From Sclerodactyla briareus (Eukaryota; Echinodermata; Holothuroidea; Dendrochirotida; Sclerodactylidae): 64,000 nt of DNA. A model generated the notes under the pieces. The model had not been told where the DNA came from, made no database searches, and saw nothing but the letters and a program-made list of their open reading frames with translations. Below are positions 56,184-64,000 of this stretch, piece after piece. Within the stretch, counting starts at the first letter, position 1. Each line of letters begins with the position of its first letter. The translations under genes were made by a program, and so were the position numbers. Location: the NCBI GenBank assembly GCA_026419785.1, contig JAODTK010000821.1, positions 248,001 to 312,000 of the forward strand, given 5' to 3'.

Positions 56184-57000
56184 AGTGCTCCGCAGGAGGG
56201 CTGGTGTATAGAAAGAGACATATATGAATCCAGGATTCACCAGAGGAGAGAGGAGCTACATGACCACATGATCGAGGACAGAGCAATAGACAACAAGGTC
56301 GGAAGGGAAAATGGAAGAGGCCTTAAGGGTTAATGTAGAGCATGGTGGGCAAGTTGGTTGAATGTACACATACATTCTGGGGTTTTGTATTATAGAAGAA
56401 TGTTTAGATGTACAATAACTTGTATCCTCCGTTGATTACAGCTAATAAAAACGGTAAACAATTCAATATACTACTAACAGAATATGTGAAACTGTAACCA
56501 TGGATAGCTCATTCAACTGATTGAGGTTGTGGTGAGAAATCAATTATCATTTGGCAAACTGGTGCACTGCAGGTCATGCAAATCTGTGTGCAGCATGAAG
56601 CTGTAGAGTGCCATGGTTAGTCTCTGACCAGCGAGATGGTCTGATATAGGTGTGTGCACCTAGTAGTATCCCAAGCTGTGGACCTGGTGCTCCTATGTGC
56701 TAGAGGCTGGAAGGTGCCCTGGCCCTGTGGGGGGGGGGGGGGTTAGATAACCTATGCCAGGGTGCGGCAGGTTGTTGGAAATAAACTATAACTATTGCCA
56801 GCCCCCCCCCCCCACCACGTGTAGACTCTTGCAAAATACCCCAATTTACTGGTTGAAAATAAGTACATAACGCAGCACTGGACATCGTGGCAAGGTGGCC
56901 CATATTACCTGTTACAGTCCTAGGGACATAGGTAGGTCCATTTCAGCTTGATTACAGTTTTATTTATAGCCATACGTAATCTGAAAATTATAAATGTGGA
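56184..57000. other. Intergenic DNA with G and C runs
   Basis: G run at 56729 and C run at 56803; these produce the minus-strand Pro-rich ORF. No gene seen. Confidence 0.4.
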
Positions 57001-57198
57001 TTGTCGGTTCGTCAAACGGCAGTGAGGCTAGCGAAAGCTATTATTGAACGGTTTAATGAGGACAGAGAGGCACTGTGTACCATCATGCCTCAGCATGTAT
57101 CAGACTTGATGAAAATCTTGGAATGTGCTCAGTACCTTATCTGGGCATTGCAAACAATAAATAAATGGGTTTCTTTTACCGAGTGGCTGTTGGGATGA
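57001..57198 (+). other. Open frame with protein-like composition, unassigned
   Basis: One frame reads SVRQTAVRLAKAIIERFNED, then REALCTIMPQHVSDLMKIL and ECAQYLIWALQTINKW before a stop. The predicted helices resemble a HEAT-type repeat, but no acceptor precedes the frame and no family is recognised. It may be an exon of an unknown gene, part of an old element, or chance. Confidence 0.25.
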
Positions 57199-57649
57199 TT
57201 CATGACATGTTATATTGTTTGGATTACATCAGGAAAATATTGCTTGATGACTAGAAGCCTAATTCAGGCGCGTTCCAGCACTGGTATTAATATAGTGATG
57301 TACTTGGCAGTAAAAGTCAGGACTGGTCTTGGCTACAATACCAGATTACTCAGCTGTCAGGAATGGTCAGGCAGCACTAGCCTATCAAGTCTGTCATGCT
57401 GATGCTCGTGACTCAGCTAATTTTTATAAGCGCGCCTGAGGAAATACCACAGGAGAAATTCTGAAACAATGGCCCATGAGACTGGTTTAATGCACTCAGT
57501 TGTCCACTGCATGACACACCCCAGTAACCCTGGGATTGCTCAGTCAGAGTGGGTCATGTCAAACCAAATTGTGTGTCATAAGCCACTATAGGGTGCTTGT
57601 GTCATTGTATAGGATTGGTATATTAACATTTTTAAATTTGTTTGTGTAC

Positions 57650-57912
57650 TTTTACATTTTTATTAGGCTCTCCAACACAATGCAGTTCAAAGCGCTTTAC
57701 AGATAATTAACCCGGTTTATCGGAACTCAGTCACGCACTCGTCAATCCCGAGAGAGTATATGGAAGCGCTAACTCGGCGCCTGGGCTTATGTTCTCACGT
57801 ACCATCTAAACCTGAGCCGAGTAGTAGGCCACCACTGTTGTGGGGCTGAACCCAACGATCTTTTGGATCGAAATCCGAGCCTACGCCTAAGCTACCACGT
57901 CCTCATATAGAT
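57650..57912 (-). repeat. tRNA-derived SINE
   Basis: On the minus strand an A box TAGCTTAGGCG (57894-57884) fits the consensus TRGYNNANNNG and a B box GGTTCAGCCCC (57852-57842) follows about 31 bases on: the internal RNA polymerase III promoter layout. The body runs through ACAACAGTGGTGGCC and ends with GTAAAGCGCTTTGAACTGC and TTGTGTTGGAGAGCCTAATA, then AAAAATG. The tail with AAAGCGCTTT resembles LINE 3' ends, which is how such SINEs borrow a LINE's machinery. No tRNA cloverleaf with intact stems was evident. Confidence 0.65.
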
Positions 57913-58380
57913 GAGAGGTACTTCACTGTACAAGAATTCTAAATCCACCCTCAACAAGGTCCAAGGTATAAGCGGGGCGTTTGTAACAAGTGCAATTAAA
58001 CCAGCATCGGCCACCATTGTCCCAGGAATAATGGACTCACTATTATGTAGAGTATGCATCACACGCCCGAAATAAAGTATTTGGTAACAAAAAATACAGG
58101 TATACAAGACAATCAGTTTCTCTGAGCACCTTATTTTCACCATTCTGTGAGAAGATGTTTCACACAAACCACATGGTTGACCCTAAAGTTCGTTACCCCT
58201 ATGAACATTCAATGTTCACATGGCTTCTGTGAGCAGTGATAGTTGGAAGTAAAATTGATTGTTCATGGCATCAATAACAAGTCTTATCAGGAGAGTAAAT
58301 TACTGTGAGACACGTACATGCTAAATATCCTCAGCAATCAGATGCAGCGATGAGCCCAAGCCAAAAACATACCAGCAGCT
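57913..58380. other. Intergenic DNA, nothing recognised
   Basis: No element boundary or exon seen. Confidence 0.3.
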
Positions 58381-58384
58381 AAAA

Positions 58385-58830
58385 GCAGTGGCAACTACAT
58401 GAGAGCAAAGCAAGTCCAGTCTCTATAAAAGGAAGCTCCAACATTTAGTTAAATCTGGTTTAACCAGCAGGTGCATTTGTTTCTCAGATGCATTGCATGT
58501 TTTGCAGTCATTTCAACTAATTCTGTGAGAAAAGTGTCATTTAGGGGTTATTGGTTACAGAAGCAACAGTGTTGCAACATGCACTAGTCCAAGCCTTGAG
58601 AGTTGAAAAGAAGGGGGGTAGGGGGGAGCTAACACAATGGGAACTACATGAGACCAAAGCCATGTGTATCTCCTGTGGAGGGAGCTTGACATTTAGTTAC
58701 ATATGGTTGGACCAGGCGGTCATTTGTTGTCAGATGAATGTGCATGTTTTGCATCATTTCGACTCATTCTGTAAGAATAGGATCATTTAGGGGTTATTGG
58801 TTACAGAAGCAACAGTGTTGCAACCTGCAC
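58385..58830. repeat. Direct duplication, ~248-bp period
   Basis: Two diverged copies; the clearest shared block is TTAGGGGTTATTGGTTACAG then AAGCAACAGTGTTGCAAC at 58541 and 58788. The latter contains the hairpin GCAACA.GTGTTGC. Confidence 0.85.
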
Positions 58831-59766
58831 ATTCAGTAGTGGGTTTGAAATAAAGCCTACCAAAGGTTGCCCAGTAAGTCAACATAGAGCAGAGCAGGCG
58901 ACACCCTACTCTCAATGGAATTGAAATGAGTGACCCATTGAAACTTGTTATCAATAATACATAGTAGGAAAGAATCTCCATCAGAAATAATCAAACTACC
59001 CATCAGGCTTCAGCATGTGAATGCCAACATGTCTGGCACGTTCAAATATTTATCTCAGTGGCTAATACCAGCTCAGGAATAGAGAAGGATACCTAATATT
59101 TTAAATATACAATTATTGCAAAACTAGATAACAGTCGTTTATCTCAACAGCGGAATGATGCCAGACATGAGTTGGAACATATTCATGTGAAGCTTTGAAA
59201 GACTACCTCACATTTAGGTTGTATTCAATTAAACTTTTCTAAATACATATTCTAGAATATACTTTCTCCCGAAAACTAGTTGCAATTGGGAACTTTACAA
59301 AGTATACATAGTCTCGCAGTCAAAGTGCAACTCATTTAGGAATATCTATAATGTTTTTATACCAGCAAGTACGAATGAAATATACAGATCATGATTTGCT
59401 ACAAAATGAAAATTTATACACAGGATTCGTTGGAAGCTAGCTTATCCTTCGTTCAAATCAGGGCCCCGAGTCCTGGGCGATGCGGCATGAGTGGACAAAA
59501 CATTGCTATGTTCAAGAAACCTAAACAATCCCAGCTGTTATGTCATGAAAAACCAAGTCTTAACAGGATTCACAAGGAAAATAATATTGTCACATTTCGT
59601 TGAACACTGCAACATGCCACTGTTTCAGAGTGTTTTGAAGTGAAAACAGTAACAAAGCCTGTGTTCATTTGAACGTAAATGTCAAACACCACCCTTCTGT
59701 ACTGTCAAAAGCAAATCCCATCACCGTCTGGTTGCATGTATGATGAGAACAATTGACCCTGTCAAG
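58831..59766. other. Intergenic DNA downstream of WASHC2, probably including its 3' UTR
   Basis: No gene or element recognised. A minus-strand polyadenylation signal could not be chosen with confidence. Confidence 0.3.
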
Positions 59767-59991
59767 TCATTTTGGTACAAATGAAGAAATATAATAGTAT
59801 GTGGATAGTGTGTCAACTGGCATAAACAGAACCCAGGTGGTGTTATTATTCAGTCTGGTAGCATTCAAGGGATCGTCAATATGCTGGGGGCCACTGGAAT
59901 CGAAGAAGAGTCTGGCCGCTTGTTTTGTCTTCTTCTTTGCTTTTTCTTGTCTTGGACGGTGTACTGCTGCCGCTCGATGAGAAGATGTCAT
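59767..59991 (-). CDS. WASHC2: WASHC2 (FAM21) terminal exon, frameshifted
   Basis: WASHC2 is the long, mostly disordered subunit of the WASH complex, which promotes Arp2/3 actin assembly on endosomes and uses repeated LFa (L-F plus acidic) motifs to bind retromer VPS35. Here, after acceptor TTTGTCTTCCTCTCAG, the reading DDIFSSSGSSTPSKTRK moves after an A5 run into AKKKTKQAARLFFDSSGP, and after a C5/TT error pair into SIFDDPLNA, which is the highly conserved WASHC2 C-terminus (IFDDPLNAF.. in vertebrates). Three homopolymer errors explain all shifts. The true stop is either TAA at 59848-59846 (after one more indel) or the one at 59767. The last LFa-type motif, SIFDDPL, is included. Confidence 0.85.
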   Translation of the reverse strand: MTSSHRAAAVHRPRQEKAKKKTKQAARLFFDSSGPQHIDDPLNATRLNNNTTWVLFMPVDTLSTYYYISSFVPK

Positions 59992-60139
59992 CTGAGAGGA
60001 AGACAAAGCATTTATGGTTGTGGTGTGGTGTCTCACTTTGGAACCATCCATTTATCAAACTGATCATTCATTCATGGATCTACTCATCAAGGGTGATTTA
60101 GCTGGAAAAGTTTAGTTGGAAAAACGTACAATTTAACAA
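59992..60139. other. WASHC2 intron
   Basis: Intron start left of the composite repeat. Confidence 0.4.
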
Positions 60140-61905
60140 AAGCACCAATGGTACAGCAGCTCGAACCGCACAAAATGTACCAAGACGAATGTAACAAATT
60201 ATGTCACAGATATGAGGCCAAGAAGGGAGCAAGGGCCTATTGTGCCCCTGTAACAACCTGTGACCAATGATCTTCATATGTCCAAACAGGTCTTATCAGT
60301 CAATGAACATTGTTACTCACTTCAGTTAACATCCATCGAAGAATGCCCAATGAGAAAGAGGCAATTGCACCACAATGGCTATGGACCTCTGACCTAGACC
60401 TTCACAAGTCACAAAAGTCAATGGATATTGGGTCCAAGTTTGTTTCAAACATTGGAAACAATGTGTGTTCAAGTTTTTCAACATCCATCAATGAATGACT
60501 GTTTTGCTTCTTTTCATCAGATGTTACTGTTCAATTCTAACAACACTATATGATGTTGCATTCAAAATCTGCAAACCCTAGGGCACAATGGGCTTCAGCA
60601 GAAGTTCGCAAACACCCCGATGGATCACAAACCGAGAAGCATTACATGTAACTTTGAAGAGAAGGAATCAATGGTACTTTTGGAAGGAGATGCATTTCAA
60701 GTACCATTGTGTGAAATTTCATAGATAGTGGGATCTTGGATTGAAAATTCCTGAACCCCCGCAATGGTACGATGTTAGACCATCATTATGACCGAATGTC
60801 AGTAACTGTGTACCACAAAACTTGTAAGAGGAGAAGCATTTTGCATAATTCACACATAGGGCCTTGGGTCCAAATCCCTGGGCACCCTGAAGGTTACAGC
60901 TATTAGACCATCAATGTGACCGAACATCAGCATGGTTTGCAACTCAGATGTGTAGGAGATACAATATGTAGAGGATATTATAATGGCCCAAACTGGGCCA
61001 AAATTCTTGAACAACCCCATGGCCCATCGGCCCAAGGACCATACATGTAAACTGTGAAGGAAATCAATTGAAGCTTGTGGAGGAGGAGAGAATTCAAGGT
61101 TGTGTGAAATATCATAAATGAGCCCTCGGATCCAAGTCAGACCTTGGAACAAAAAATCCTGAACACCCCGAAGGTTTGTCTATTAGACATCATTATGACT
61201 GAACATCAGCACTGTGCAACGCTCTAAATTTAGGAGATGACAAGATATTGCTGGTTATTTCAACATAAGGGGCCCTCGGCCCATATTGGGCCTCGGGCCA
61301 AAAATTCCTGAAACACCCCCAATGGCCCTCTACCCAGGACCATTACATGTAACTTTGAAGAAAACTAATTGAAGCTGTGGGAGGAGATGCATTTCAAGTA
61401 CGATTGTGTGAAATTTCATAAAATGGGCCCTCTGGCCCAAGTGGGACCTTGGATTAAAAAAAATCCTGAACACCCCGAAGGTTTGTCTATTAGACCATCA
61501 GAATGACCGAACATCAGCACGTGCAAACTAAATGGTAGGAGATATAAGATATTGCGGTATTTCACATAATGGGCCCTTCGGCCCAAACTTGGCCCCGGGC
61601 CCAAAATTCCTGAACCCCCCAATGGGCCCTCTACAAGGACATTACATGTAACTTTGAAGAGAATCAATTGGTACTTTTGGAAGGAGATGCATTTCAAGTA
61701 CGATTGTGTGAAATTTCATAAAATGGGCCCTCTGGCCCAAGTGGGACCTTGGATTAAAAAAAATCCTGAAAACTCCGAAGGTACGGCTCATAGACCATCA
61801 TTATGACTGAACATCAGCACTGTGCACCAAAATTGTAGGAGAAGTAGCGTTTTGCAGTTTTCCACTTATTGGCCCATGTGCCCTTCTAATGCCATTTGAC
61901 AGTGA
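60140..61905. repeat. Composite dispersed repeat, copy 2, in WASHC2 intron
   Basis: Starts AGCACCAATGGTACAGCAGC and GAACCGCACAAAATGTACCA like copy 1 at 18417. From 60590 it is a tandem array of about six units with AGGAGATGCATTTCAAGTAC, TTGTGTGAAATTTCATA, GGGCCC.CGGCCCAA and AATTCCTGAACACCCC. A 150-bp block at 61400-61490 recurs almost unchanged at 61700-61790 (shared GATTAAAAAAAATCCTGAA), showing a ~300-bp higher-order period. Lies in the intron between the two recognised WASHC2 exons. Confidence 0.75.
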
Positions 61906-62357
61906 ACCTTAGGTGGTTCAAAGATGACCCATCAGTCAATGAAACCGGATAGATGGATAGATAGATGACATGGGCATCACAATAGCAAACCAGATAGCTG
62001 GTTTGAGCTATAAAAAAAAAAAAAAAAATTTTTTTTCATGTTCTCACAAAATGATCCTGTTCCATGCTCATTAAAATCACCCCTGCTACTCAACCACCTT
62101 CCTCCATCCATTGAACCATTCACTGCAGTGTTTCCTTGTAGTCCCAGCAAATCATGGTTTAACCCCAACTGATGCAATGAAAGGTTTTTTGCACAATGCA
62201 ATCTGTACACTTCAAAAATGACATACTAAAAGTCTGAGCGAATCCGAAGTGTGGAAATATAATGATCCAAGACGGCTGCCATCCCGATGAATATATTCAC
62301 CAATATCTCAGAAACTGAATCTTGTAGAAGCACGATGTTAATGTTTTCTTTCACCTG
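61906..62357. other. WASHC2 intron; fragment of a palindromic MITE
   Basis: GATAGATGGATAGATAGATG microsatellite at 61948, an A16T8 palindrome at 62013, and at 62040-62087 a single terminus TTCTCACAAAATG..CCTGTTCCATG with TTAAAATCACCCCTGC that matches the end of the MITE at 62358-62497. Confidence 0.5.
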
Positions 62358-62497
62358 GGGTGATTTTAGTGAGAATGGAACCAGGCTCCATTTTGTGAGA
62401 ATATGAAAATTTAGTGTACAATTTTTTGCAGCTCAAAGGCGGTGCCAAATCGCTGCTCATGGGCGCCAAACAGAGCCTGGCTCAGCTAAAATCACCC
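62358..62497. mobile_element. Palindromic MITE, 140 bp
   Basis: Left end GGGTGATTTTAGTGAGAATG and GAACCAGGCTC, right end GAGCCTGGCTCAGCTAAAAT with CACCC: long inverted repeats of about 28 bp. The centre carries GTGTACAATTTTTTGCAGC and GGGCGCCAAACAGAG. Partial copies are at 62040-62087 and, inverted, at 5755-5830. No target duplication could be defined. Confidence 0.65.
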
Positions 62498-63039
62498 TTG
62501 GTTTAAACCCATGTTATAGGAGGCTACAAGTAAAATCAACCATGTCGTAACATCACTTGATCAATGATTTTTGACAAATTTGCATAAATCCAAAATGTTT
62601 GATTCTTCATCATTATCTTGACAATTGACTATATTATTTTAATATCTATATCCATTTTGGAGGAGTAATGATCACTGCCTGATTTGCATACATCTGAGAT
62701 TCCATGAGAGTAGAAAATTGATAGCATGATTCTTACATCTGTACTGGCGAGATTTTGAATTTATGCAAAATAGGATATTTCCACAGCTCTTTACTGCTTG
62801 GGAGAATTGCTTTGTGCAGAATAACCTTCGATTGTAATTAGTTGTTATCTTTCCTGGACTATTAGCAGTGGGTTAAATCACCATTATTTGTGACTTTTGA
62901 GTCAATTCCCGCAGTCCACTTGGTTTGAAACCTTGAACCCCATTTTTTCAATGTCCTGTTCTGGATGTCAGTACACTGAAATGCATCATAATTATGGATA
63001 TAGAAGGTACAATGATTCACTGAACCTTCCGTCCATGTA
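62498..63039. other. WASHC2 intron, nothing recognised
   Basis: AT-rich; no supported exon. Confidence 0.35.
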
Positions 63040-63300
63040 TAAATCCATTCCTCCATTTGTCTATTCATTCACGGAGCCATTCATCCAATGATCTCCATCA
63101 AATGATCCATTCAATGACTTGTTCATTCATTTATCCATCCATTCAATCACTCATCTGTCTGTCCATTTATAAGTAACCCATCCATTTGTCCATTCATTGA
63201 TCTATCCACTGATCTGTCTATTCATTTATCCACACAACCACTCTTTTTATCCACATATTAATTGGCCCATTCTTCCACCTATTTATCCATTCATCCCTTA
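63040..63300. repeat. Degenerate CATT/ATCC tetranucleotide repeat
   Basis: A 260-bp tract built from CATT, ATCC, TCTG and TGTC tetranucleotides (for example CATCCATTTGTCCATTCATT). An old, interrupted microsatellite. Confidence 0.85.
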
Positions 63301-63564
63301 TAGTCCCTAATAGTATCTCAGATATGATATTGACCTGACCAGTGATTGACCTTGTGCTTCTTCCCAGCAAGTCCGATGCCCTACCCACTTGACCATATCA
63401 TTTGTTTGACAGTATTCAGGACAATTGGCGCTTGTTCCAGAAAACTGAACTCGTTCGATGGTTCAGAGAAAACAACTCTGCCTCCATTCAAAGATTTTGG
63501 CACTTAATAACTATTGATCTATCTGTGCCCGAGTTAACCATCTATATCTGTTGTAAATCTTCAC
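63301..63564. other. WASHC2 intron
   Basis: No feature recognised. Confidence 0.4.
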
Positions 63565-63740
63565 TTCTGCTGTGCTCTTGAAGATATCTTTCTCTTTCTT
63601 GGTTTCTTTCCCTTCGGTTTACTGGCCGGTACATCAGCGAAGATGTCAGTGCTGTCAGCAAACAGATCAGAGTCTGGCTTCACTTTCTTTCCCTTGCCTT
63701 TCTTCTTGGGTTTCTCAGCAAACAAATCGTCATCATCATC
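63565..63740 (-). CDS. WASHC2: WASHC2 (FAM21) penultimate-region exon, one-base deletion
   Basis: Acceptor CGCAATTCTTCTCCAG precedes 63740; a fair donor GCAGAA|GTGAAG follows 63565. The reading is DDDDDLFAEKPKKKGKGKK, then VKPDSDLFADSTDIFADVPA and SKPKGKK, the acidic LF/IF motif repeats with Lys-rich spacers typical of the WASHC2 tail. The literal frame then becomes PRKRKISSRAQQK and a stop; one frame over it is KKEKDIFKSTAE. Adding one A to GAAACC restores this and makes the exon 177 nt, exactly 59 codons in phase 0. The next recognised exon needs one carried-over base, so a small exon may be missing between them. Upstream exons lie beyond the right edge. Confidence 0.88.
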
Positions 63741-64000
63741 CTGGAGAAGAATTGCGGAGGAATCAATGAGGGCATGTGCCTTAAACAAAAGAAGGCGAGT
63801 CCGAGTATCTCGCTGATTGCGCGATCAGTGTTCCCGTCTATTAGTCACCCTGCAAAAACAATTTCCAAGGCATCCATGTGTTGCTTCAAGATTCCATTGA
63901 CCCATTTTCTCACTCAACATATCTCTGGTCCAATGGGGACCCCACTTATACCATTTCATGGGAATCCAACAAACTTGAAACATTTGCATGAATGGAGCAT
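63741..64000. other. WASHC2 intron and old repeat at the window edge
   Basis: Intron upstream of the exon; the last ~110 bases match the repeat at 53034-53300. Confidence 0.4.

Overview
This is animal nuclear DNA: intron-split genes, GT/AG splice sites, a low density of coding sequence and many interspersed and tandem repeats. No operons, ribosome binding sites, rRNA genes or functional tRNA genes were seen. A marine deuterostome invertebrate, perhaps an echinoderm, is a reasonable inference from the repeat types (a TU-like foldback element, CR1/L2- and Jockey-type LINEs, tRNA-derived SINEs, many short hairpin DNA transposons), but the species cannot be fixed from this window. Almost every recognisable coding exon has one or more single-base gains or losses, mostly in homopolymers, and repeat copies differ mainly by indels. 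This looks like an insufficiently polished long-read assembly rather than a set of pseudogenes, so conceptual ORFs in this window understate the real genes.

Layout. 1-6 kb: exons of an unidentified minus-strand gene that continues past the left edge, with three miniature transposons in or next to it. 6.4-8.3 kb: an inverted copy of a ~300-bp repeat family, a CA microsatellite and a SINE split by a MITE. 8.3-11.9 kb: a decayed non-LTR retrotransposon with endonuclease, reverse transcriptase and A-rich tail. 12.7-13.7 kb: a foldback element whose arms are inverted tandem arrays. 14-26 kb: repeats, LINE ends and one unidentified coding-like block. 26.4-30 kb: a 1.8-kb tandem duplication carrying a conserved splice acceptor. 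30-32.5 kb: CpG-rich DNA with candidate first exons on the minus strand. 34.7-37.4 kb: an unidentified plus-strand gene. 37.5-41.9 kb: LINE pieces and a ~300-bp satellite.

42.6-56.1 kb holds the best-defined gene, an ERI2-type DEDDh 3'-5' exonuclease on the plus strand, with at least seven exons and a C-terminal GRF zinc finger. Its introns carry a 64-bp minisatellite and a possible Ty3/gypsy integrase scrap. It is convergent with WASHC2 (FAM21), whose last exons lie on the minus strand at 59.8-63.7 kb. ERI2 is a nuclease and WASHC2 is an endosomal actin-regulatory subunit, so their adjacency implies no shared pathway. The intergenic and intronic space of 57-64 kb holds a tRNA-derived SINE, a second copy of the composite repeat seen at 18.4-20.9 kb, a palindromic MITE and a degenerate tetranucleotide repeat.
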